Origin: Desmodesmus armatus
Taxonomy: Eukaryota > Chlorophyta > Chlorophyceae > Sphaeropleales > Scenedesmaceae
Direction of reading: 5' to 3'
Assembly: GCA_007449985.2 (NCBI GenBank)
Contig: VIIQ02000689.1
Coordinates: 340,625 to 404,624, forward strand
DNA: 64,000 nt
The position numbers were made by a program, and so were the translations under genes. The notes beneath the pieces are model-generated. The model did no database searches. It saw nothing but the letters and a program-made list of their open reading frames with translations, and was not told the DNA's origin. This document shows positions 22,801 to 34,800 of the stretch, piece after piece (positions within the stretch are counted from its first letter, which is position 1; the number at the start of each line of letters is the position of its first letter).

Positions 22801-25800
22801 GCGGGAGCTGTAGGTTTATGGTTTAGGGGGTTGCGGTTTTTTATCCGAACCTCCCAAACCCTAACCCTAGAGGGTGTGGCACAGCCTGGCGAATTGCTTG
22901 TGTGTGGTGAGGGTTGCATGGCTAGGGACTCAGCTAGCTGTGTGCTGAGCTGGTAGAGAACTGAGGGCGGTGGCAGAACATAGTTCCTGCATGGCATGGC
23001 TGTTTGTGAGTGGTAGGAGTGTTGCGCTGTGTGTGTGCGTATTCGCGTGATTGTGTGTGCATGTGTCAGGTTTGAGTGGTTGGGAGTGTTGCATGCTCAC
23101 AAGGGCCTACAGGCATCCCTTGCAGGGGTGCGCAGCAGTGCGGTTGGTATTGGCAGCAGCTGCCCGAAGCAGCGTCTGAGTTGACCTGAGTGGGTGCTGC
23201 TGTTGTGCGTGGTGGGAGTGATGCTCTGCAGTTGGCACCCAGGTGCTGTCGTTACAGAGGAGTGGAGCATGCCATGTCCACGATTGGGTGTCCTGCCCTC
23301 ACATGACTTGAGTTTCCTGCAACTCAAGTGTGTTTACCACACCTGCAACCCCAGAGTGATAGCGGCCAGCTGTCTGGGGCCGCTGAAACTCAAAAACACC
23401 TGCTGTGTGTCTGGTGCTAGGTTGGAGACGAGGGTTGTTGCTGCTGCCTCTGCTGCTAAAGCATTGTCAGCTGCTTTGTGCCGCATCGCTGCGGCGGTTT
23501 CTGGCTTGAGACGTCTACGCAGTGCCCGTCCTTGTTTGCTTTGTATCGAGTGCTCATGCCAGCTGTTTTGACTGGCCTCCTCTCAACATTTGCCTTCACC
23601 AGCAGCATCCCTTGAGAGCTGCAAACACTGCATGAGAGAAGAGGTCACACGTGTTGGCATGTAGCCGAGTCTGCTGTACTTCCATTTGCTGTGGCTCTTG
23701 TTGGTTTGTGTTGGATTTGGTTGGGTGGGCGGGTTGGGTAGGTGAGGCGGGCTGGTTGGCACAGGTATGGTGTTGCTCCCCTCGAAAAGGGGAAGGAGCC
23801 GACACAGTTTTGGCCCTGCTGTTACCTGTGTTTCAAGGCAGGGGAGTGTCGGCTGTATGCTTTGTATCACCCAGTTGCTGCGACCATAGTGTCCTGCTGC
23901 ATCATTCTAGCTGGTGCCGCAGGCTTGGATTGCGTGTTTCTTTGTTTTGACGCATGTCTCTGCTTGTGTTGTGGTTGGGTGGCATGTGCCTCCCCTGTGC
24001 ATGCAGCATTGGGTGGCCCTGCCAGCTTGCACAGTTGATGCAGGAGTCTGGGCCACATACCATACCAGCCAGTCCAGCTGACAAAAAACAACCTTGATAT
24101 CCTGCCGCATGTTGCATGGTGGCAGCAGAGGCGGCAGCAAGTTGACTGCATGTATTTGCAGGCCAGCTGGCTGCAGAGGGTTTGTGCTGGTGTCAACAGC
24201 TGCCAGGTCTATTTATGTACCGTCAGAAGTTGAGGGTTGCGCATGGGGATTGTGTGGTGTACTATTAGCGTGTTGCAGGGCTTTCCGCGGCGCAGTTGCA
24301 TCGTGACTGATGCTGCACCTTGGCATAACAGCCAGGGTGTTGCTAGCGTTTGGTGTAGTATCTCTTTGGGCGCCTTGCTGTTTGTGCTGGACACTTCACA
24401 GGTGGTCAGCACAAGCACTGGGCAGCACCATGCAGCAGAAGAGTGTGTGCCTCACGAAACAGAGCGCAGCGGAGTGTCATGCCACGCAAGCCTCAGTGGT
24501 GTGCGTGTTCCGAGAGTGTGCATTACCTCTGATTGTTGCACTGTTCTGCATCCCTTGGCGTGATGGGCTGGATGGCGCAGTCAGTCGCTGATGTGAAAGC
24601 TGCTGTCCAAGTCAGTGGTGGCACCGCATGGTGGCTTGGCTGGTCCTGCATGGCAGCAAGTCAAGTGGGGTTGTATGGGCTCTCTGCTGGCGCACTCGTA
24701 GCAACAATCCTGCGGGTCACCCAGCCTGCGCTGGGCTGTTGCTGCTCAGCTGTTTGCTCCCTTTTCTGCATGTTCCAACACGCTGATTGGCTGTGTTGAG
24801 CATAGCATAGCATCAGCTGGCCAGCACCAGTGCGTATTGGTTCAGCATGGCTACTGTGCTTTTTGACTCCCTTGATTTGATGTGCAGTTTTCCCTCCAGC
24901 TGAAATGCAGCGGCTAGCATCACACCAGATTTGGTGCTGGTGTGCCTGCCATGCTGGCTTGGAGTTTGCACGGGGTGTCAGTTGTTTGCTTACTCCATGC
25001 ACCAGTGTCCAAACTGCTGTGTCTTGACATCTGTCGGGCAGTGGACGTATGTGACTGGGGCCTGGTGGGGTACTTGCAGGGGAGCAGACAAGGTGTCAGG
25101 GGTGAGCAGGGGAAGGAGACTGCATAGGGGCACCCGCCCTGGACTACAGGACTGAGAAGAAAAAGGAGATTGTAGACGCACCAAGGAGCACAGTTGTGGG
25201 GTCAAGGCACGTGCCTGCCTTGTTTTAGTGTGCCTCTTGCATCGTGTGCCTTGGGTGGATCCCGGTACTGCAGAGCTGAAGGCCGACTGCTGACATCACA
25301 GGTGGTCGTGGTGGCCCTTTCAAATCCTGGCTGGGCAGTGCTGGAGTTGTTTGTCGTTGTTTGAAGTTGAGTTTCTAGTGTTGTCGCAGGCGGTTGTTCG
25401 TGACGGCAAGTGATGGGGCAGTGTCATGCTCGTGGCAAGTACCAGCTTGGCATGGAGCCTGCAGCCTACTACGTGTGTGGTGCAGTGATGGCTTGAAGCA
25501 GGAAGTGTCGCTCTGTGTTTATACGTGTGTTGTGGTGTTGATAGTTCCTCCAGGCTGCAGGCAACCAGCTAAGCCCTGACTGCGGTCAGCAAGCCGGTTG
25601 GCACTCGCACAGCCATTGCAAGGCATGAATGCTGCATGCCACACAGCAGGCAGGTCGGGTTGGTTGCAGCAACACCCAGTCGGGGCGTGTCTGCAGCATC
25701 TTTAGGTTGGCTACTGTTGTTACAACACAAGGCTCCACAAGAGCTTGTGCATGCGGACTCCTGCAGCTCACCAGGGGGGCTGTCTCAGCAGTTGACAGTG

Positions 25801-26459
25801 TCGCTCTGGCAGTCAATCAAGTCATGCCCAGAGGCATGATGTGATTGCCCAGAGCAAGCCATCAGAAGCTTGAACGCAACTTGTTGTCTGTCTGGGTTGA
25901 GACGAAGCTGAAGGGTGGTTGCTACACAGACTATCCGCTCAGTTGGTAGTGTGCTGGGTTTGTCAAGGGGCCACCGCCCTTGACTCAACAGAGGGATGTG
26001 GAGCCTTGCCACTGCATGGCCGATCTCCCTTGCCATTGAAGCAATTCAGCAGATGTTGCATGCACAGCAAGGGCTGCGATGGCTGTGCCAGGTCATGGGC
26101 AAACACACTGACTGCATTTGATGACTGTAACGGTTGCAGTTCAAGGTTGCATGATGGTGCTGTTACATCCGTTGCTATTGATGTGGGATGTAACGAGTAC
26201 AGTTGGGCTGCCTGCTGACAGCATTCCTGGGCTGCTGCAATTCAACACACACTGTGCTGACAAGACTGCTGCTGATTACTCTTACTGCGGGCCACCACTC
26301 AACGTGAAGTTCAACTGATGGATAACCGGCCGTTCATCCATACGTGTGCCATTGCGCATCGTACAGCCAGGACAGCCCAAACAGCAGGACGGCCGACCCT
26401 GTGCAAAGTGAACATCCGCCATAATCAGCTGCCCTGGCCTGCAGTTGCGTCCAACCACA
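22801..26459. other. 3.7-kb gene-poor convergent region
   Basis: Lies between the stop codons of the kinase (+) and the WD-like gene (-). Only short overlapping frames without motifs are seen. It must hold two 3' untranslated regions; the remainder shows nothing I can identify apart from inverted telomere-like motifs at 22822-22870. Confidence 0.5.
22822..22870. repeat. Inverted pair of telomere-like motifs
   Basis: Forward TTTAGGGGG at 22822-22830 faces reverse CCCAAACCCTAACCCTAG at 22853-22870, just downstream of the kinase stop codon. The opposed orientation could form a hairpin in the 3' UTR of the kinase mRNA. Confidence 0.55.
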
Positions 26460-29400
26460 TCACAGCAGAGCCACAACTAAAGTCCCAGACAAGGAGCCTG
26501 CAAGCACCAATATGCTGCCAAAGCCGCTGCTTGGCGGCCTGCTAGCTGCCTCCGGCACACCCCCATCATTCCTACCCACCCCCACCCTGCAGCCAGCCAG
26601 TGGCAGCAATGCGACCGTGCCTGTCTCAAGGCCACTGAAACTACCTCGCGGCCGCATGCTCAAGTGACGCGTGCCACTCACCACATCCCACACCTGCAGC
26701 ACACCAGAGCTGGCAACAGCAGCAGCAGTGGTGCCGCACAGCACTGCCGAGCTCACACCACCTGCACCCACTGCCACCAACGGCCGGCCGATCTGCGCGT
26801 CACCACTGCTGTGCAGCACGACAGCCCTCAGCTGTTTCTGGTCAACCCTGGCAGCATCCCTGCCACTGCTGTCAAGGCTTGACACCATCGCTAAGCACAC
26901 CACAGGCTGTGAATGCCCTAGGCTTCCCAGCTGCTGCTGCATGCCTCCCCCTGCCTCAGTTGCTGACCTCCCAGCCACTGGCTGTGCTGCTCGCATGGCT
27001 GCTGCTGCTGCACCACCTACTGTGTTGAGCCCGGTTGCCAAAAGGCCTGACAGGCGCAGCCCAGGGCTGTGGATAGCCATGATCTGCTGCCGCAGGCCCA
27101 CATCCCACACCGCAACCGGACCCTGGCTGCAGCAGCCAACCAGCAGCACCCGAGTGCCTGGCAGTGCAGGCCCACCACTGCTGAATTCTGGAGCACACTC
27201 ATACTGCTGCAGCGGCTCGTGCTGACTGCTGTCCTCCACATGCATGCTGTTGGATCCTGTCGGTGCAGAAACAAGGTGCTGCTCAGCATGGTGGCGTTGT
27301 GCAAGAGGCGCAAAGCAGTAGCACAGCCAGTGGCTGGGAGGTCCAACAGCAGTAGAAGCAGTAGTATCAGTAGTAGCACTGCAGCAGTAGCACAGGTTCC
27401 TTGCAGTTTTGCACTCAGACTTCAAAAGTGGTATTCGGCAATGTAGCCAGTTTCCTTGCATGCCCGTCATGCAGACTGTCTTGAGTCCTAGCCTGTCCGG
27501 GCCCTAGCAGGACTCACCTTGCACCACAAAGCAAACCTCGGCAATGTCTGGGAAGGGGATGTGCATGTAGCTTGCCGAAGGCAGCACCACACAAGCTGAA
27601 GCATCAGCTACCTGCATTCTGCTTGGCCCTCCAGCAGCTGCTGTGGGGCCGGCCTCTGGACCTATTTGTTGCTGTTGCTGCACGAGAGGCCACACGCATG
27701 CGCGGCCACCGTCGCCTGCAGCTGCCAGCAGCCCCTGCTGCTCACAGGCTGCCAGGCATCTTGCTGCAAAGGGTGCTGGCAGGGCCTGCACCAGCACTAC
27801 AGCGCCTGGATGCTGGCCCTGCTGCTGGCCTTGTGGGGCTGGTGCTGGGGGCTCCTCAGCACTGCAGTCCAGCTGGTAGATGCTGACTGCATGGCTGCAG
27901 CACGCGCCACCCTGTGGGCTGACGTCTGGTGTACTGATACCCTTTTGCAAACCGTCCACGGCAGCGCTGCGTAGCTTGCGCTTGCTGCTGCCGGTGGCTG
28001 CAGCTTGCGTGGCTGCCTGGACGGGAGTGTGCTTGGTCTCTGAGTCGCGTCCAAGAGGGGTCTGGCGGTCCCCTGTGCTGCTGAGGCTGGTGCCATGGAG
28101 CTGAAGCTTAGAGGCAACCGCCAGCATGGGCCCCTGCTGCCGCCCTTCTCCACCAGTAGCCACGGGCAGAAGCAGCAGCCCTGTGCGCAGCAGGTCTGCG
28201 TGTGCCTTGCTGTGGTGCTGGTGGATTGGGGCGCCCCTGCCAGCTGCAGGTGTACTGGCCGCCTTGGATGGGCCCACCAGCACTGGCAGGCGGGTGGCTG
28301 TCAAAGCGATCGGCCCTGTCTGCTGCTGCGGCTGCTGTGGCATGCCCCCACCAGGCAGAGGCTGCTGCTGCAGCATGGATGTGTTGAGCAGCAGCAGCCC
28401 ATGCGTGTTGCTGCCTGTTGGCTCCTGCAACAGGACGGCTGCATACCCGCTGCAGCACAGGATGTGAGTGACCGGCTGCCCCAGGTGCAGCTCCAGCACC
28501 CGCTGCTGTAGTTTGTCCAGGAAAAAGCTCCTGCTGCCTGCCTTGCTGCTGCTGGCCACTCCGGCATGGCTGCCTTGCACACCTGCTGTCTTGGGGTCCT
28601 CTGCAGCTGGGGCCAAAGCTGCATGACCTGGGTAGGGCCTGCAGGCGTCCCTGGGGGCTGAGGCCCTCTGCCGCTTGTGAAAGTGGTGGGGACGCTGCAG
28701 CTCTGCCAGCCCTACTGCTGCAGATGGGTTTGGGTTGTGCAAGACACCCTCGTCAAGCTTGTGCTTCCTGCTGCTGCTGTCAAGCTGCTGGGCGCCCGCC
28801 ACCCCGTCGCCTTCACTGCAAGCATCGCTGGCAGAAGTAGCAGGCACATGGGAGAGTTGCCCAGCCAGCCCTACAGCTCCCAGCAGGGAATGTGATTCCT
28901 GCAGCAACTGCTGTGACGGTGGCTGTGTCTCATCCGGTAAAGGAGTACCCGCCACACAGCCTGGGCCTGTTGACATCCCTGGTGACACCTCTGCTGCTGC
29001 TGGACCTACACCAGGTACCTGCCCAGCCCCTGCACTCATCCCAGACAGTGCCCCAAGCAGCAGCTCACCCCGGGGTGTGCAGCCAGCTGCACAGACACCA
29101 GCAGACGCCAACGCAGCGGCTGCTGCTGCTGCTCGTGCTGCAGTGGGGCCCTGATCAACAGGCGTGCGCCCTGCAGAGGCGCTCACATGCTGCGACGTGC
29201 TGGGCGGTGTTGCCCCAAGCAGCGACGACCCAGACACGCAATCCCACCCAGCTGCTGTCTGTGGCATTCCTGCCTCTGCCACTGCTGCTATCGGCGGAAT
29301 GGACACCCCCCTTGCAGCCCCGCGCCCTGCTGCAGCTGGCGTGTGGAACAGTGCTGCTGCCAGGCCTGCAGCAGCAGCTGCAGCAGCACGCCGGCTCCCT

Positions 29401-30824
29401 GCAGCTGCCAGCAGCTCTGTGTGGACTGCTGCTGGCGTATGGGTGGCAGCAGCAGCACCTTCAGAAGCTGCTGCTGCTGCTGCTTGGGGGTCCAATGATG
29501 TGTCTGGCGTGGCAGCAACACTTGGCAGCAGTGCTACCCCATGCACAGCGCCGGTGAGGAGGCCTGGATCACCAGCAGCTGCGGGAGTGCACCTTGAGGC
29601 CGAGGCAGCAGCGATTGTGGCTGCAGCTCCTGAGCCTAACTGTTGGTGTGCTGCAGCATGCTGGTATACCGCTACTCGACTGCCAGCACGCGGCTGAGCA
29701 GGGGTGACCTCAATCTCTTCCGGCTGCTCTGGTTGCCCGGCCATGCCATGCTGCTGCTGGGGCTGGGCCTGGTCAGGATGTTGAGCTGGGCTGGCTTCCT
29801 GGTCATGGTGCAAGTCTGCTGCGGATGCGTGACCGGTGCTGCCATGCATGCCGCTGCCGCCACTGCCAGCAGCAGCCTGCGGTGGTGCATGTGTGGCTGT
29901 CCTGGGGCTGAACAGCTGCTGCTGTGCTGGTGGCAGGGCAGGCCGCTGCAAGTCTGCAGGCCCTGCCGCGGCTATGCCTGCAGCACCTGGGGCCTGCGAC
30001 TGTGCATCCAGGAGGTAGTGTGCACGCATGTTGAGCAGCATCTGCTGCTGCAGCGGCCCTGGGGAGTCTTCACCAGGCAGCTGGTAGCCCTCATGCGGCT
30101 GGTGGCTGGCTACCGCAGCAGCACCTGCAGGCAGGCTGCTGCCCTGAACGCCCAGCAGGCTGCGCCTGCCCTGTTGCAGCCTGCGCTGACGGCCCTGGCC
30201 GGTTTTGTGGGGCTGCTGCCAGCGCGGCTGCACGCCCGCACCACCAGGTGCTGTGTGACCGCCACCGGCAGGCATCAGGAGCTGTGCCAGGAGGTCCTTG
30301 TTGCTGGTAGGGGGCTGCGCATCTGGTGGGGGTGGCATCATACCGCCTACTGCATGCTGCAGGGGTTGGAGCTGTGCTGGCGGCAGCTTGAGGCCGTCTT
30401 CCTCATGCTGCTGCTGCATGTCTGTGGCACCATAGTCCTCTGTGCTGTCAGTCCCCAGCAACTGCCGAAGGTGGGGAGCTCCACACTGCTGTTGGTACTG
30501 TTGGTACAGCACCTTGGGTGCAGGCTGCACCTCCAGGCTTCCATTTGTGTGTACATGCAGCTGGTGCTGTGGCTGTGGCTGTGCTCCTGCTTGCTGCAGT
30601 TGTGCTGCAGCCCCTGCTTGAGACTCCCACGCTTCATATACCTGTCGAGAAACAACGCTGCAGAAGTGATGCGGCTGATAGAGGCTCAAGCAGGCACTGC
30701 GGCTACCAGCCTGTCAGCCCACCTGCAAGCACACCACCAGCTGCAGCTGCTTCTCCAGCAGCACTGCAGTGCTGTCACTGGGCAGAGGCTGAAGCTGTTG
30801 CAGGTAACTGGCGTGTACAACCAT
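26460..30824 (-). CDS. Large Gln/Ala-rich protein with WD-like C-terminal region
   Basis: Three exons in phase: 30824-30723, 30641-27518 (3.1 kb uninterrupted), 27256-26460, giving about 1,340 residues. The first exon encodes MVVHASYLQQLQPL and EKQLQLVVCLQ, a possible short coiled coil running into VYEAWESQ. The centre is low-complexity Gln/Pro/Ala with many Thr-Pro sites (FHTPAAAG, CTPRGELLL, RTPVDQG), suggesting phosphorylation by proline-directed kinases. The C-terminal third is globular: DKLQQRVLELHLGQPVTHIL, LLAAAGDGGRACVWPL, GPVAVWDVGLRQQIMAIHS, SSGVLQVWDVVSG and GSILVLAGSLSGTLVV look like beta-propeller (WD40) blades. Family unknown; a nuclear regulatory or scaffold role is only a guess. 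The antisense plus-strand frames across the long exon are shadows of CAG/CTG codons. Confidence 0.72.
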
Positions 30825-31887
30825 ACCATTCAGCTGTCTGTGGGAGGTTGTAAGGCAGGGAGGCCCACACCACACAGGGAGCCCTACAATTCGAATGCTG
30901 TCATGTATCCTCGGAGAAGGATTCCGCAGGATCCTTCGGAGTGACTGGGGGGGCCCAAAAAAAAGAGCAAATGTGTAATAACTGTGTAACCTCAAGTGTG
31001 ACCGTCCGCAGGTTGCATACGCAGCCCGAAAGCCTCAATTTCAACGTAAAACGGCAACCAAAAGGCTGTGGAGGATGCAGAAGGGTGGCAACGAACAGCA
31101 AGCGAAGCAACATACCGTTGCTACCCGTCTGTCGGGACCGCGTGCAGAAGGCAGAGGAGAGCCAAGGCCATCGAGATGTGTGCTTTTCAGCAGGAACCAA
31201 TGCAGTCGAGGCACACTATGAACACTGCTGCTGTGTTCGACCCAAACGAGGGACACCACGATCGTGTAATCGAAACAGACACCTGAGCCACCTGGCTGTC
31301 GAGCCCTCACATTTCATAATCAACGATGCTGAATGATGCCAAGGAAGAGTGAATACGTGGGGCAACTGCATCGCCACCATGTGTGTCATCAACTCTCGCT
31401 GGGGGGGAGTGTGAGGGGGGTCTCCCCCCTCCACAAAAGAGCCACTGCCACTGCTAGTAGCTGCGTCGGCATCAAAGCAACGCCAGAAACAGCACAATAC
31501 AACAGCACTGCATCCCCATCAGGCGCAGCAGGCAGCAAACACACCACAACAGGGAAGCCACCCCAACAAAGGGGGGTCTGCCCCCCTGCCTTGCCAGCCT
31601 GCAGCAGACACAACCAGAGGAGCATCAAACCCCCCACCGCGGCCTGTTCGACGGGTGTAGCGCAGGAGCGCCGTTTGATCTCCTCTTCAACAACTGCACA
31701 CGTCTTGACAGTTCATCAGTCCAACATGAGATAGCCATCAGCTCAAATAGTGTGAGCAAGTGTGACAGCAGCACTACACACGAACAGGTGTGTTGGTTCA
31801 TTCAACCGTTTCTGACGTAGCTTGACAGCTTGGATCGCCTTGCAGTCAAGCAATCACCGGGTTGTAACCCCGCCTGGTGGCAGCACG
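30825..31887. promoter_or_regulatory. Divergent intergenic region of the WD-like gene and the cyclopropane synthase gene
   Basis: Both flanking genes start at its edges and run outward, so it holds both promoters and 5' leaders. No TATA box or recognisable operator stands out. A 9-base run of A with neighbouring G run lies at 30950-30965. No coding exon seen. Confidence 0.45.
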
Positions 31888-34800
31888 ATGGGCTGCAACG
31901 GGCGCAAGGTTGCTGTTATTGGCAGCGGAATCAGCGGATTGTCCACTGCCTGGCTGCTGCACAGGTGGGGCTGCCGCGGGGGTTTGTGTGGTGTGCAGCT
32001 GGTGGTGATCGGTGCTGAATGGTGTGAGGGTGCTGTGCACTCTGCAGGAGCGGTGCCAAGGTCACGTTGTTCGAAGCAGAACCAACATGTGGTGGCCATA
32101 CCCTCACAGACAGCACCGGCCAGTGGCCTGTGGACCTGGGATTCCAGGTGAGAGGTTCCACCTGTGTCCCAGTCTTGATGACGCTCGCACGCGGAGGCAG
32201 ACTGCGGGTGCAGCCACCTTGATACATTTGAAGAAGACTTTTTTTGCGTAATTGAGGGCTGAGATGGGGGGGAGGGTCTTGCACAACCTTGCAGCAGCTG
32301 TATGAGGTCACTGTACGTAGGCAATGTCTCAGTTCAGTGAACGCGTGGCTGGTGGCCCACAGGTATACAATCTGACAACCTACCCAAACCTTGTGGGCTT
32401 TCTGGAGGAGCTGGGTGTGGACACAGAGCCGTCTGAGATGTCCTTCTCTCTGTCAATGGACCAAGGTATGGGGCTGCTGCCGGGTTGCCCCCTGCGTGCT
32501 GTAGCCCGCCTGGCATGTCGGAAACACTGGGTGCTGGAGCAGCAGCCGGGCTCAGTTGTGACACCACAGTGTGATGCCCACGAGCAACGTGAGACAGTGC
32601 CTGTGGGCAGAGCAGCAGCATGTGTGGCCCCAAGCAGCAGCCCAGGGTGGAACACCAGCGTGATGGACATTGGCAGTTTGACAGTGCTGGGGTGCACAGC
32701 AGAGCATGCTCGTGTACATAGCAGAGTATGTTGATGTTCAACAGGAGCTTGCTGCACTTCTTCTTGTCCTGCAGGCAAGCTGGAGTGGGCCAGCCATGAC
32801 CTCAGCACAATTTTCATTCAGCGAAAAAACCTGGTCAGCCCCAGCTTCCTGCGCATGGTGCTGGATGTGATCCGTTTTGGCAAGGAAGCGCCTCAGGTGG
32901 GTGTACAGCTTTGCTGCCAGCAAGCACTTCAGCGGACGGTAGGCAGTGGCACCCTTGCGCTGTTTTTCAACTGCAAGCTGGCTTGAACACCACTGCCATC
33001 AGGATGAAGACAGCATCAGCATGAAGACAGCACCCAGGGTTTGCTGGTCGAGTTCATGCCAGCGAGTGCAGGATGGCACAGAGGAGGGAGAGTCAGTCAG
33101 CCAGTTGGCTGCTGGCGGGTGTGGCGGTGGCTGGGACAATGGGGCGTCCAAGCCTGACAGCACATGCTGCCTAGAGCAGCCGCTGCGGTCCAACAAGGTT
33201 CACATCACGCGCATCACTACACCCTGACAGGTTCTGGACCCAGAGCTGACGCACGTGTACCGGGACATGACGCTGGGCCACTACCTGGACAGCAAGGGCT
33301 ACAGCGAGGCCTTCAAGTACAACTATGTCCTGCCCATGTGCGCCGCTGTTTGGAGCGTGCCAAACGCCACGGTGAGGAGTCCTGCAGCTGATGCTGTGCA
33401 CCGCTAGTCAGTCATACCACACGCAGGGGGTGTGTCACTAGCTTCAACAGCAGACCTCAGTTGGCGGTGTATTTGGTGTCACTGATAATCCAGTAGTCCA
33501 CATCGTGTGCATGTGTGCGTGCCGGTGTGCGCAGGTGCTGGCCTTCCCTGTTCAGATGCTGGTGCGCTTCTGGGTGAACCACCATCTGCTTGACCTGGTC
33601 CAGCGCCCCTGCTGGCGTGTAGTGAAGGGCCGCAGCAAGAGCTACGTGGATAAGGTGTTGGCAGGTGAGGAGGCACCACACACACCCTAGCGCACACATA
33701 CGTGACACACAGATTGACTGTTATGTGCGCAGAATCATAAAGAAGCACACCATGCTCATTATCAACCCACCCCAGCACCCACACATTGAGGCAGGCACAC
33801 AATGCCTGACAGCCCTCGGCTACCTCAGCAGATTTGACCTTGCTAGCTGATGATGATGTGTCATACTCCTATCCACAAACGGCATAGCTTCTGCATGATG
33901 TGCAAACCGGCTGATCCAGCCTCTCGCGGCCTGTGCCTTGACGCGACCCCACGTTGTATGCTGCTGCGTGCAGAGCTGCTTGATGTGAGGACCAGCACAC
34001 CAATCGCCAGTGTGACACGTGACCCGAAGAAGCGGAGCGTGACTGTCACGACAGCCTCTGGGCAGAAGACCATGTGAGCAATGGCCCAAACCACCAGGCT
34101 TTTGTGGCATCATTTCATAACCACTGCTTGCCCTGGCAGGCCTCAGCGCGCTGGTGATGGGCCTGTCCTGTAAGCAGCGTGAGCAGGACAGCATTGCCCA
34201 GTAAGTGGGTGCGTGTGTATGCTGCAAGTGATGTTATGCATCATTATGGTGGTCTTGTTTGCAGGTTTGATGCTGTTGTGCTGGCCACCCACTCTGACAT
34301 CTCCCTCTCCCTGTTGGGTGCTGGCGCTACTGATGAGGAGAGCGCTGTGCTGTCAGCCATCCCCTACAACAACAACGACATCTACCTGCACACAGATGAG
34401 GCACTCATGCCGGTGGGTTCAGGCATGGTGCTCCTGCATAGCTGCTGCCGTGCAGCTGTTCTGTATGTCGCACAGCAGCACAGTCTCCATGCAGTTCCCC
34501 ACAGCACAATGAACTGACCTCACTGTGCTTGCCGCATAAGCAGCCTGGGGCGTGGTGGTAAGCTTGTGTCAACTTGTGTCCTGGGGCGTGGTGGTAAGCT
34601 TGTGTCAACTTGTGTCCTGGGGCGTGGTGGTAAGCTTGTGTCAACTTGGCAGCATGTGCTTGACACATGAAGCGTGTGACGGTAACGGGATGATGGGGCT
34701 GATGTTTGTACGCAGGTCAACAAGGGTGCCTGGGCCAGCTGGAACTTCCTGGGCGAGACTGGCTCCTCAACAGATGCCAACAGTGATGCCGCTGTGACAG

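Noticed and set aside
29643..30944. 433-codon plus-strand frame
   Set aside because: Antisense to the long exon of the Gln-rich WD-like gene; made of Leu/Cys codons complementary to CAG/GCA codons.
31930..32330. Minus-strand frames opposite the oxidase exons
   Set aside because: Shadow frames; the plus strand encodes the dinucleotide-binding motif and is phase-consistent over 25 exons.
34141..34203. Additional exon in the cyclopropane synthase gene (LSALVMGLSCKQREQDSIAQ)
   Set aside because: It has an acceptor and is open, but no GT donor follows in phase, and joining 34073 directly to 34265 gives the expected KTMFDAVVLATH sequence.
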